From Sphingomonas sp. PP-CE-1A-559 (lineage in GTDB: Bacteria > Pseudomonadota > Alphaproteobacteria > Sphingomonadales > Sphingomonadaceae): a stretch of DNA of 64,000 nt. The stretch is from assembly GCF_004340965.1 (NCBI RefSeq), contig NZ_SLYA01000001.1, positions 62,001 to 126,000 on the forward strand, read 5' to 3'. Under the pieces are notes generated by a model. That model saw only the letters and a list, made by a program, of their open reading frames with translations, had not been told where the DNA came from and searched no databases. Every line of letters begins with the position of its first letter. Positions within the stretch are counted from its first letter, which is position 1. Positions 18,673-26,221 of this stretch are shown here, piece by piece. Made by a program: the position numbers and the translations under genes.

Positions 18673-18709
18673 GCCTTTCGATCCCCCTGGCGGGGGAGGA
18701 TCGAAAGGC
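18673..18709. terminator. Strong stem-loop after the EnvC-like gene
   Basis: GCCTTTCGATCC (18673-18684) pairs with GGATCGAAAGGC (18698-18709) around a C-rich/G-rich centre that can extend the stem. It is likely a terminator or palindromic repeat separating the EnvC-like gene from ctpA. The remainder of 18651-18832 shows no gene. Confidence 0.65.
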
Positions 18710-18832
18710 CTCCAGTCAGTCCCCATTAACCCCCACGCGCCTTCACTCCGCGCGCGCGTTGCCGCCAGCGTTCCGCTACGCTACGCCGTCACGACCGTAC
18801 GACACGTCATTTCTCAGGTTGCAGGACCATCG

Positions 18833-20221
18833 ATGCCTCGTCCTATACTGCGTACCCCGTTCCTTGCCGCGACTGCGATCGTCGGCGCGCTGACGCTGAT
18901 CCCATTGGCCACCTCCGCGATGGCGGCAGTCGACACCGACACCTACCGCGAGTTCGACCAGTTCCTCGACGTGTTCAACCGCGTGAAGGCGGAATATGTC
19001 GACAAGGTCGATGACAAGACGCTGATCAAGGGCGCGATCCAGGGCATGCTCGCCAGCCTCGATCCCCACAGCTCGTATGTCGACGCGCTCGACTACGAAA
19101 ACCTCCGGATCATGACCGAAGGCAATTACGGCGGTCTCGGGCTGACGGTGCAGATGGAGGACGGTGCGATCAAGGTCGTCGCCCCGCAGGAAGACTCCCC
19201 CGCCGCCCGCGCGGGCGTAAAGTCCGGCGACTACATCACGCACATCGATGGCAAGCTGATCTACGGCGATTCGCTCGACGAGGCGGTCGGAAAGATGCGC
19301 GGCAAGCCCGGCAGCAAGATCACGCTCGGCCTCGTCCGTCCCGGCCGCGACAAGCCGCTCGAGGTGACGATGATGCGGGAGATCATCGTCCAGAAGCCGG
19401 TGAAGTGGGAAGTCCGCGGCGACGTCGGCTATATCAACATCAACACCTTCAGCGAGAACACCGGCGCCGACACGCGCGCGGCGATCATGGCGATCGACAA
19501 GTCGCTCGGCCACCGTCCGCTCGGCTATGTCGTCGACCTGCGTGAGAATGGCGGCGGGCTGCTGACCCAGGCGATCGAAGTCAGCGACGCGTTCCTTGAT
19601 CACGGCGAGATCGTCTCGCAGCGCGGCCGCGAGAAGACCGATATCGAGCGCTATTATGCCAAGCCCGGCGACGACGCGCACGGCCTGCCGGTCGTCGTCC
19701 TCACCGATCCCGGCACTGCGTCCGCGTCGGAGATCGTCGCCGGCGCGCTCCAGGATCATCACCGCGCGCTGATCATGGGCGAGCGCAGCTTCGGCAAGGG
19801 CTCGGTCCAGACCGTGCTCCCACTTGGGCCCCAGACCGCGCTCCGCCTGACCACCGCCCGTTATTTCACGCCGTCAGGCCGGTCGGTGCAGGAGGGCGGG
19901 ATCGAGCCCGATATCAAGGTGCCGCAGCTCACCGACCCCGACTACAAGTCCCGCCCGGTGTTCCGCGAGGCCGACCTGCGTAAACACCTGATCAACGAGG
20001 TCAAGGCCGACAACGCGGTGCTCGAGGAGGATACCAAGACCGATCCGCGCTTCTCGCAGACGCCCGAGCAGTTGAAGAAGCAGGGTATCGACGACTTCCA
20101 GCTCTATTACGCGCTGAAGACCGTCGCGCGTCTCGGCGGCCCGACCCAAGTTGCCGCCGCGACCAAGCCGCGTCCGATCAAGCCTGATCCCACGGAAACC
20201 ACCAAGGCGCCCACCAAGTGA
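18833..20221 (+). CDS. ctpA: Carboxy-terminal processing protease (S41 family)
   Basis: A periplasmic serine protease that trims C-termini of envelope proteins, often peptidoglycan hydrolases. The 462-residue protein has a signal peptide (LIPLATSAMAAV), an N-terminal helical cap, and a PDZ domain at about 100-185 (GLGLTVQMEDGAIKVVAPQE, SGDYITHIDGKLIYG). The S41 core holds GYVVDLRENGGGLL. The catalytic dyad is Ser297 in DPGTASASEIVAGAL and Lys322 in ERSFGKGSVQTV, with the 25-residue spacing typical of the family. Its neighbour, an EnvC-like hydrolase activator, suggests an envelope-remodelling pair. The TGA overlaps the dsbB GTG. Confidence 0.95.
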   Translation: MPRPILRTPFLAATAIVGALTLIPLATSAMAAVDTDTYREFDQFLDVFNRVKAEYVDKVDDKTLIKGAIQGMLASLDPHSSYVDALDYENLRIMTEGNYGGLGLTVQMEDGAIKVVAPQEDSPAARAGVKSGDYITHIDGKLIYGDSLDEAVGKMRGKPGSKITLGLVRPGRDKPLEVTMMREIIVQKPVKWEVRGDVGYININTFSENTGADTRAAIMAIDKSLGHRPLGYVVDLRENGGGLLTQAIEVSDAFLDHGEIVSQRGREKTDIERYYAKPGDDAHGLPVVVLTDPGTASASEIVAGALQDHHRALIMGERSFGKGSVQTVLPLGPQTALRLTTARYFTPSGRSVQEGGIEPDIKVPQLTDPDYKSRPVFREADLRKHLINEVKADNAVLEEDTKTDPRFSQTPEQLKKQGIDDFQLYYALKTVARLGGPTQVAAATKPRPIKPDPTETTKAPTK

Positions 20222-20724
20222 GCGTGCGTCGTGGGCTTGGCATGACGAAGAACGAAGAGATCGCGCGCGCCATCGCGCTTCTACTGCCGGCGTTCCTGCT
20301 GCTCGGTGCGCTGGGGTCGCAATATCTCGGCGGGCTGTACCCGTGCGAGATGTGCCATTGGCAGCGCTGGCCGCATTATTCCGCGGTTCTGATCGCGGGT
20401 GCGGCGTTTTTCGTCCCTGGTCGGTCGCTGAGGGCGTCGCTGGTGATCATTGCCGGGCTGTTGATCGGGCTCAGCGGGCTGATCGGCGTAGCGCATGCCG
20501 GTGTCGAATATCATTGGTGGAACGGCTTCACCGCCTGCACCACGACCGTGTCGATGGCCGGCACGACCGCCGCCGAGCGGCTCGCGGCGATCATGAACGC
20601 GCCGATGGTGCGCTGTGATTCGCCGCAATGGAAGCTACTCGGGATTTCGCTCGCCGGCTTCAACGCGATCTTTTCCCTCCTCGGTGCGTTCACCATATTC
20701 GCACTGATGAGGAAGACGAGATGA
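20218..20724 (+). CDS. dsbB: DsbB-family disulfide bond formation protein
   Basis: DsbB reoxidises DsbA using quinone in the inner membrane. The 168-residue protein has four predicted spans. The redox pair is CxxC in GLYPCEMCHWQRWPHYSA, and a second periplasmic Cys pair sits in the loop (FTACTTTVSMAG and APMVRCDSPQWK). GTG 20218 overlaps the ctpA stop (GTGA), a coupling seen at other junctions here; ATG 20242 is an alternative eight residues in. The stop overlaps the coq7 ATG. Two DsbA-like proteins are encoded at 31549-32981. Confidence 0.9.
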   Translation: MSVRRGLGMTKNEEIARAIALLLPAFLLLGALGSQYLGGLYPCEMCHWQRWPHYSAVLIAGAAFFVPGRSLRASLVIIAGLLIGLSGLIGVAHAGVEYHWWNGFTACTTTVSMAGTTAAERLAAIMNAPMVRCDSPQWKLLGISLAGFNAIFSLLGAFTIFALMRKTR

Positions 20725-21257
20725 GTGGCTGGAAGCCAGGCGACGCCAAGCGCGCCACCGATTCGATGATCCGCGTCGACCAGGCCGGCGAATACGGCGC
20801 GATCCGTATCTATGCGGGCCAGCTTGCCGTACTCGGCGATCGTCACCCGGCATCACGCTCGATCCATCACATGGCGCAACAGGAAGAGCGGCATCGCGCG
20901 TTCTTCGACAAGATGATCGTCGATCGACGCGTGCGCCCGACGGTGCTGCAGCCGATCTGGAAAGTCGCGGGCTTCGCGCTAGGCGCCGTGACGGCCGCAA
21001 TCAGCCCCCGGGCTGCCATGGCGTGTACGGCGGCGGTCGAGACCGAGATCGACAAGCATTACGAGGAACAGCTCGTTCAGCTTGGCGCCAGCGACCCCGA
21101 GCTATCGGCAGCCATTCTCGATTTCCAAGCCGAGGAACTCGAGCACAAGGCCACCGCGATTGCTGCGGGGGCGGAAGAGACGCCGGGTTATCCGGTATTG
21201 AGTGCCGTGATCCGGCTCGGCTGCAAGGTTGCGATCGCGACTGCCAAGCGGATCTGA
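20721..21257 (+). CDS. coq7: Demethoxyubiquinone hydroxylase Coq7
   Basis: The di-iron monooxygenase for the C6 hydroxylation late in ubiquinone synthesis. From ATG 20721 it is 178 residues, the usual short bacterial form. The ferritin-like iron ligands appear in order: E in DQAGEYGAIRIYAGQL, ExxH in MAQQEERHRAFFDKM, E in AVETEIDKHYEEQL, and ExxH in FQAEELEHKATAI. The frame is open upstream to 20628, but that part lies inside dsbB. It is joined to dsbB by an ATGA overlap. A quinone-dependent oxidase next to a quinone biosynthesis gene is functionally neat. Confidence 0.95.
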   Translation: MSGWKPGDAKRATDSMIRVDQAGEYGAIRIYAGQLAVLGDRHPASRSIHHMAQQEERHRAFFDKMIVDRRVRPTVLQPIWKVAGFALGAVTAAISPRAAMACTAAVETEIDKHYEEQLVQLGASDPELSAAILDFQAEELEHKATAIAAGAEETPGYPVLSAVIRLGCKVAIATAKRI

Positions 21258-21319
21258 GATGCGGCCGATACAATGAGATACGGCCAGCGACTGAAGTACG
21301 GATTGTGGGAGTGATGCGT

Positions 21320-21838
21320 ATGAAAATGCTTTTTGCGACGGCGTTGCTCGTCGCCGGACCCGTTGCGGCGCAGACGGCGCAACCTGCTCGCCCTGTAGCG
21401 CCGCCAACGCTGGCGCAATTACCCGCCAAGGGACCGACGCTGGCGCCGGCTCTGCCCGGCGCCACCGGCAAGTCGAAGCCGATTTCGGCCCCCGGCGAAG
21501 TCTCGCGTAGTGCGCCTGTCAACGGCGTCCTGACGCTGTTCGGCAACGAACGCTGCCCGACCAACCAGAACGGCGAAGAGATCGTCGTCTGCGTCCGTCG
21601 CAGCGCGCAGGAGCAATACCGCGTCCCCAAGGAACTCCGCGAATTTGTCGTGACTCCCGAAAATGCCAGCTGGGCGACTAAGGCACAGGGAACGCTCGAC
21701 GCAGGCGTCGGCGTCAACACGATCGGCAGCTGCTCCGCGGTCGGCCCCGGCGGCGCCTCCGGCTGCTTCAACCAGCGCGTCAAGGAATCGCGCCTGGAGA
21801 ACAAGACGCGCGCGGCAGAAGTCCCCGTCCTCCCATAA
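21320..21838 (+). CDS. Exported protein of unknown function
   Basis: Not recognised. 172 residues from ATG 21320, with GGGAG 8 nt upstream. It has a Sec signal peptide (MLFATALLVAGPVAAQ) and a Pro/Ala-rich linker. A conserved-looking core follows (RCPTNQNGEEIVVCVRRSAQ, then EQYRVPKELREF) with two Cys, and a C-terminal part has two more (IGSCSAVGPGGASGCFNQR). Four cysteines suggest two periplasmic disulfides. The 'CP...GEEIVVCVRR' pattern recurs in small sphingomonad secreted proteins. It lies 62 nt after coq7 and may be read on the same transcript. Confidence 0.7.
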   Translation: MKMLFATALLVAGPVAAQTAQPARPVAPPTLAQLPAKGPTLAPALPGATGKSKPISAPGEVSRSAPVNGVLTLFGNERCPTNQNGEEIVVCVRRSAQEQYRVPKELREFVVTPENASWATKAQGTLDAGVGVNTIGSCSAVGPGGASGCFNQRVKESRLENKTRAAEVPVLP

Positions 21839-21866
21839 AGCGGTCGTAAGCGGCAGCGCCTCTACT

Positions 21867-21900
21867 TCCCCCCTCCCTAAAAGGGAGGGGCAGGGGTGGG
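21867..21900. repeat. 'CCTCCC...GGGAGGGG' palindrome, single copy
   Basis: CCCCCCTCCCTAAAAGGGAGGGGC followed by AGGGGTGGG. The same arm type occurs as inverted pairs at 26111-26207 and 45050-45157; here only one arm is present. Confidence 0.75.
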
Positions 21901-22220
21901 TCGGCTTTTCGCACCGCTTACCGTCCCCTGGCGCACAAAAGGGGGCAAACGGATGGGCTAACATCCGGAAATTGAAAACCGTCCGCGCCCGATCCGCGTC
22001 GATGGTTACGAAAAAGACTTCTCGCCTACTCTGCGATTCTTCTTGCCGCCGTCATGACCGCGCTGATGCTCGGGACGTGGCTGTTCGCCTGACACCCGCG
22101 CGTGCTGTTTTAGACGTAACTGTCCTACAGGCGGATGGAGTGGCATGATGCGCGAATGAGGTCGGCAGCCATCCGAAGCGCGTTCGCTCAAACCGCCTCC
22201 TACGGTGCGTCGGGCACAGG

Positions 22221-22262
22221 GGAAAATGCTGCGCCAGCGTCTGCACTTTCTGCACTTCGGGC
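22221..22262 (+). repeat. Shared promoter-proximal sequence, copy 1
   Basis: This roughly 40-nt stretch contains the direct repeat CTGCACTTTCTGCACTT. It matches the reverse complement of 27562-27602 at all but a few positions. It lies about 110 nt upstream of the PfpI-family gene, in the same relative orientation as copy 2 to its own downstream gene. Confidence 0.7.
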
Positions 22263-22373
22263 GAGCGTGGTCATTGCACGTTGCCGGACTCGCGCTGTTT
22301 TTCAGCGAGTTAAGGCGATTCCGAGCGATGTCGCGATTCTTGATCGTAAGAACCTATCGCAAGGAGCAATCAC

Positions 22374-23066
22374 ATGACCAAACCGCTGAGCATCGCCTTC
22401 CTGCTGTTCCCGAACGTGACGCAGCTTGACCTGACCGGCCCCGCGCAGGTTCTGTCGCGGCTCGGCAACGCTCGCCTCGATCTTGTCTGGAAGACGCTCG
22501 ATCCGGTGTCGACCGACGCGGGTTTCTCGATCCTGCCGACCGCGACCTTTGCGGACGTGCCGTATGCCGATATTCTAGGCGTGCCCGGCGGTTTCGGCAT
22601 AAACGGCGTGATCGCCGACGACGAGGCGATGGCGTGGGTCCAGACGGTCGGCGCTGAGGCGACGTGGGTGACGAGCGTGTGCACCGGATCGCTGATTCTC
22701 GGCGCGGCGGGGTTGCTGGACGGCTACCGCGCCGGCTGCCACTGGGCGCAACGCGAGATGCTGACTCTGTTCAATGCGATTCCAGTCGATGCGCGGACCG
22801 TGGTCGATCGCAACCGCGTGACAGGCGGCGGCGTCACCGCAGGGATCGACTTCGCGCTGACGCTGACCGCGATGATCCGCGGCGAGGCTCACGCTCGGGC
22901 AGTGCAACTCGGTCTGGAATATGACCCCGCGCCGCCATTCGAGAGCGGTTCACCCGCCAAGGCCGGTCCCGAGATCGTCGCGGCGTATCAGCGCCGCATG
23001 CAGTCGATCGTTCCCACGCGCGACGACGATCTGCGCGCGTTAGCAAAGCTCCGTGGTTACGGGTGA
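22374..23066 (+). CDS. DJ-1/PfpI-family protein, isonitrile hydratase-like
   Basis: A 230-residue class-I amidotransferase-like protein. The nucleophile elbow is TSVCTGSLILGAAGLLDGYR (Cys at about 103). The N-terminal LFPNVTQLDLTGPAQVL carries the Asp that isonitrile hydratase pairs with its Cys. GCHWAQREML and VTGGGVTAGIDFALTL complete the InhA-like pattern. Relatives include N-substituted formamide-forming isonitrile hydratases and uncharacterised PfpI proteins; the substrate is not certain. An AAGGAG ribosome-binding site precedes the ATG. The 3' end overlaps the convergent dedA by 10 nt. Confidence 0.82.
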   Translation: MTKPLSIAFLLFPNVTQLDLTGPAQVLSRLGNARLDLVWKTLDPVSTDAGFSILPTATFADVPYADILGVPGGFGINGVIADDEAMAWVQTVGAEATWVTSVCTGSLILGAAGLLDGYRAGCHWAQREMLTLFNAIPVDARTVVDRNRVTGGGVTAGIDFALTLTAMIRGEAHARAVQLGLEYDPAPPFESGSPAKAGPEIVAAYQRRMQSIVPTRDDDLRALAKLRGYG

Positions 23067-23689
23067 CGCTTCAGTCCGCGTACCCGGTGCCAGATGTAGA
23101 AGCCGACGAGGGCTATCAGGACGACGCCGATCAGCAGGTCGGCGCTGTGGAACGCGGCCTTCACGCGCGGATCGCTGTCCCATTTGTCGCCGAGCTTCAT
23201 GCCGACCCACGCCAGCCCGAAGCACCACGGCCATGATCCGATGAACGTGTAGACGTGGAACGGTACCAGCTTCATCCGCGCGACGCCGGCGGGGAAGGCG
23301 ATGAACGAGCGGATGACGGGAAGCAGGCGGCCGATCAGCACCGCCATCGAGCCCCAGCGTGCGAAGAACCGGTCGGCTGCGTCAAGCTCGCCCGGTCCTA
23401 TCAGCAGGTATTTGCCCCAGCGCTCGGCCATCGGCCGCCCGCCACGCTTGCCGATTTCATACGCGACGATCGAGCCCAGATTGCACCCGATCGCGCCCGC
23501 AGTTGCGGCGAGGTATAGGTCGAATCGCCCGGTCGAGACGAGGTAGCCGGCGAACGGCATTATGATCTCGGACGGCAGCGGGATGCATGCGCTCTCGATC
23601 GCCATCAGCAACGCGATGCCGACATAGCCACCCGACGAGATGACGCCGATCGTGAAGGTGGCCAGCACGGCCAGGATCTTTTCGAACAT
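23057..23689 (-). CDS. DedA-family membrane protein
   Basis: A 210-residue inner-membrane protein of the DedA/VTT superfamily, linked to polyprenyl-phosphate or phospholipid recycling and proton-motive-force maintenance. Family hallmarks are ESACIPLPSEIIMPFAGYLV, IGCNLGSIVAYEIGKRGGRP, the amphipathic FFARWGSMAVLIGRLLPVIRSF and the Arg/Pro-containing IAFPAGVARMKLVPF. The C-terminal span is SADLLIGVVLIALVGFYIW. It is divergent from the aldo/keto reductase with an 80-nt gap. Confidence 0.93.
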   Translation of the reverse strand: MFEKILAVLATFTIGVISSGGYVGIALLMAIESACIPLPSEIIMPFAGYLVSTGRFDLYLAATAGAIGCNLGSIVAYEIGKRGGRPMAERWGKYLLIGPGELDAADRFFARWGSMAVLIGRLLPVIRSFIAFPAGVARMKLVPFHVYTFIGSWPWCFGLAWVGMKLGDKWDSDPRVKAAFHSADLLIGVVLIALVGFYIWHRVRGLKRHP

Positions 23690-23769
23690 GGGTCGGTCGA
23701 TTGCGCGAACCGGGCGCGGAAGGGAAGAGCCAATCGGAACCGCCGGCCGTGTCGTGCGCTGTTTGCGGC

Positions 23770-24567
23770 ATGACAGATCTTACACTCAACGACGGTCGCA
23801 CAATGCCCCAGCTCGGAATGGGCACGTGGCAGATCCCCGACAGCCAGGCCGCGGCGATCGTCCGCTCCGGGCTCGATATCGGCTTCCGGCTGGTCGACAC
23901 CGCGGCGGTCTACGAGAACGAACGCGGCGTCGGCGATGGGTACAAGGGAGCGGACGCGTTCCTGACGACCAAGCTTTGGAACGATCGCCAGGGCGACGCC
24001 GAGGCGGCGATGGACGAGAGCCTTGCATTGCTCGGTGTCGAATCGGTCGACCTGTACCTGATGCACTGGCCGGTGCCGAAGCAGGACGAGTATGTCGAAG
24101 CCTGGAAGGCGATGATTGCGCTGCGCGATGCCGGACAAGCCAAGTCAATCGGCGTGTCGAACTTCCTGCCCGAGCATATCGACGCGATCGTGGCGGCGAC
24201 CGGCGTGACACCCGCGGTCAACCAGATCGAACTCCACCCGAATTTCCAGCAGCGCGAGCAGCGCGCGTATCATGAGGCGCACGGCATCATGACGCAGAGC
24301 TGGAGCCCGTTGGGGCAGGGCAAGACGCTGTTGCAGGATGGCGCGATCGTCCGAATCGCGGACAAGCATGGTCGAAGTGCGGCGCAGGTCATCTTGGCGT
24401 GGCATTTGGCGAACGGTTTTTCGGTAATCCCGAAGGCGTCGGATGCCGAGCATCTCGCGGACAATTTTGCGGCGTTGGATCTGACGCTGGATGACGAGGA
24501 CATGGCCGCGATCGAAGCGCTCGACGATCCTGCGGGCCGGCTGGGACCAGAACCGAACAGCATGTAA
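23770..24567 (+). CDS. Aldo/keto reductase
   Basis: A 265-residue NADPH-dependent carbonyl reductase with a TIM barrel. The family tetrad is visible: Asp and Tyr in VDTAAVYENERGVG, Lys in LTTKLWNDR and His in LYLMHWPVPK. Signature motifs follow (IGVSNFLPEHIDAI, NQIELHPNFQQRE and the cofactor-binding VIPKASDAEHLADN). It resembles the 2,5-diketo-D-gluconate/methylglyoxal reductase group (DkgA/DkgB). The frame is open upstream, but ATG 23770 matches the family N-terminus. Confidence 0.92.
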   Translation: MTDLTLNDGRTMPQLGMGTWQIPDSQAAAIVRSGLDIGFRLVDTAAVYENERGVGDGYKGADAFLTTKLWNDRQGDAEAAMDESLALLGVESVDLYLMHWPVPKQDEYVEAWKAMIALRDAGQAKSIGVSNFLPEHIDAIVAATGVTPAVNQIELHPNFQQREQRAYHEAHGIMTQSWSPLGQGKTLLQDGAIVRIADKHGRSAAQVILAWHLANGFSVIPKASDAEHLADNFAALDLTLDDEDMAAIEALDDPAGRLGPEPNSM

Positions 24568-24598
24568 TGACGGTGAAGAGGCGCTCGACTGAGAAGCT

Positions 24599-24680
24599 CG
24601 TCATCCTGACGAAAGTCAGGAACCAGGGTAACGGGCGTTGCGCTATTCGCCTCTGGATCCTGACTTTCGTCAGGATGACG
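24599..24680. repeat. Intergenic palindromic repeat, 'CATCCTGACGAAAGTCAGGAT' family, copy 2
   Basis: The inverted arms 24599-24625 and 24654-24680 match those at 2430-2511 apart from one base in the left arm. The spacer is similar in length but different in sequence. It lies between the convergent aldo/keto reductase and udgX. Confidence 0.9.
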
Positions 24681-24714
24681 GAGATAGGGAGCGTGAAGTT
24701 TGCTCGTTCGGTGA

Positions 24715-26100
24715 TCAAGCAATCCGGCCGCCGACCGTCCGCAAGTCCTCGACGAACCGCGCATACTCTTCCGCCGCCTGCGCTGGATCGGGTAGCCTTA
24801 GCAGATAGCTTGGATGAACCGTGATCCAGGCCTCGCCGCCATCCGGCAATTGCAGCGCCCGGCCACGCTCACGGCCGATCGTGATCACCTTCCCGAACAG
24901 CGATCTCGCCGCCGTCGCGCCTAGCGCCACGGTTACTTTTGGCTTGATGAGCATCTGTTCCTGCTCGATCCACCAGCGGCAGGCGTCAATTTCGCCCGCG
25001 CCCGGTTTGGCGTGAATGCGGCGTTTGCCGCGTTGTTCGAACTTGAAGTGTTTGACCGCGTTGGTGACGTACGCGCGGGAGCGGTCGACTCCCGCCTCCG
25101 CCATTGCCTTGTCGAACATCTGGCCGGCCGGGCCGACGAACGGGCGTCCGGCGATATCCTCCTGGTCGCCTGGCTGCTCGCCGACGAACATCAGTGGCGC
25201 ATCGATTGGGCCTTCGCCGAACACGGTTTGCGTCGCGGGTTTGTAGAGCGGGCAGCGGGTGCAGCCGGCGGCCTCGTCGCGCAGTGCTTCCCACGCGATC
25301 AGGCTGTTACCACCTACCGTGTCGCGCGCCCTCGCGATCATTCCGCTCTCCCTTGCTTGCGCCGCCGCCAGCAAGCCCGGCACCAGCGCGGTTTCGGGCA
25401 TGTTCTTCCAGTATTTCTTCGGCATCTCCTTCAGCATCGCGCCGATTTTCACGCGCGCCGGGTTGAAGATGCTGGCGTAATAGGTTTTCCAGACTTCCTC
25501 GGTCGGGTCGCCGTCGGGCGCGTCGGCCTTGCTCGCGCCAGGGCCTTCGCTAAGCGCCTTGCCGTCCCAGTGGATCGAGACCTCGGGCGTCAGGATCGAC
25601 CAGCGCATGCTGGCGAAGCGGTTGACGAAGAACGCGGCGTTGGCGCGGACGATGTGATGGTCGGGTTCGAACCACGCGACGAAGCGGGTTCCGCCGTTCT
25701 CCTCGACTTCGCGGAAACGGAGGAACGCGCGCATCTTGTGGATGTCGCGGCGGACGTCCTTGGCGATCCGGTCGAGGCGGCGGACGAGCGGATCGGCGCG
25801 GTCCTCGATCAGTTTTTGCTCGCGGCGGAGGCGGAAAAGTAGCGTGTAGAGCAGGGCGAACCGTTCTGGGTCGCTGCCGAGGATGGCGCTGCGGGCTAGG
25901 TCGATGAAGGCGCGGGGGACGGAGAACGCCCCGGGGGGCGGGGCAGGGGCGGGTTCGGCGACGGTTGCGAACAGGTCGACGGGTTCGTCGCCGACTTGCC
26001 AGACGACGTCGTCGGGGGGGATGTCCTCGGCGATCAGGCCACGCGCGGCGTCGCGCCAGCCGTCGAAATCGTCGGGTTCGGTTAGGGTTACGACGCGCAT
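24715..26100 (-). CDS. udgX: DUF4130 domain fused to UdgX-type uracil-DNA glycosylase
   Basis: 461 residues from ATG 26100, with an AAGGTAAAG ribosome-binding site; the frame is open further upstream but reads through a repeat. The N-terminal half (1-240) is a DUF4130/TIGR03915-type domain (DKIHK-like RRDIHKMRAFLRFREVEENG, RWSILTPEVSIHWDGK). The C-terminal half (about 265-461) is a family-4-like uracil-DNA glycosylase (CTRCPLY, VGEQPGDQEDIAGRPFVGPA, VHPSYLLR). It has the UdgX-specific insertion KRRIH at 359-363, whose His in Mycobacterium UdgX becomes covalently joined to uracil-DNA. In UdgX a VKHFKF segment replaces the family-4 Cys position, and it is seen here at 349-354. It is paired with the radical-SAM gene. 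Confidence 0.9.
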   Translation of the reverse strand: MRVVTLTEPDDFDGWRDAARGLIAEDIPPDDVVWQVGDEPVDLFATVAEPAPAPPPGAFSVPRAFIDLARSAILGSDPERFALLYTLLFRLRREQKLIEDRADPLVRRLDRIAKDVRRDIHKMRAFLRFREVEENGGTRFVAWFEPDHHIVRANAAFFVNRFASMRWSILTPEVSIHWDGKALSEGPGASKADAPDGDPTEEVWKTYYASIFNPARVKIGAMLKEMPKKYWKNMPETALVPGLLAAAQARESGMIARARDTVGGNSLIAWEALRDEAAGCTRCPLYKPATQTVFGEGPIDAPLMFVGEQPGDQEDIAGRPFVGPAGQMFDKAMAEAGVDRSRAYVTNAVKHFKFEQRGKRRIHAKPGAGEIDACRWWIEQEQMLIKPKVTVALGATAARSLFGKVITIGRERGRALQLPDGGEAWITVHPSYLLRLPDPAQAAEEYARFVEDLRTVGGRIA

Positions 26101-26110
26101 CTTTACCTTC

Positions 26111-26207
26111 TTCCCTGGAAGGGAGGGGGCTGGTTGCTTTCGAGGGAATGCCGCGTGAGCCTCGGGCCGACCCACCCCCAACCCCTCCCTTTCAGGGAGG
26201 GGGGCAG
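26111..26207. repeat. Inverted pair of 'CCCTCCCTTTCAGGGAGGG'-type palindromes
   Basis: The left element (TTCCCTGGAAGGGAGGGGGC) and right element (AACCCCTCCCTTTCAGGGAG) flank about 50 nt. It fills the udgX/radical-SAM gap of 121 nt. Other copies are at 21867-21900 and 45050-45157. Confidence 0.8.
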
Positions 26208-26221
26208 GGTGCGCGCGGGGC

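Larger units (their letters stand above)
21839..22373. other. 535-nt stretch without a convincing gene
   Basis: It holds a CCTCCCT-AAAA-GGGAGGGG hairpin at 21867-21900, a shared 40-nt sequence at 22221-22262, and an SD-like AAGGAG just before ATG 22374. A frame ending at 22092 encodes a hydrophobic tail (LLAYSAILLAAVMTALMLGT) but has no start codon after the in-frame stop at 21973. I treat it as a relic or chance. Confidence 0.6.

Noticed and set aside
21976..22092. Hydrophobic frame ending LLAYSAILLAAVMTALMLGT + WLFA
   Set aside because: It looks like a membrane tail, but no ATG, GTG or TTG follows the in-frame stop at 21973 other than internal late Met codons. It would need a frameshift from ATG 22002, and the AAAAAG run there does not shift in the required direction.
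23736..23760. GGAAC-N16-CGCT before the aldo/keto reductase
   Set aside because: It has one mismatch in the -10, and the predicted start site would be only a few nt from the start codon. Not convincing as a sigma-EcfG promoter without mapping.
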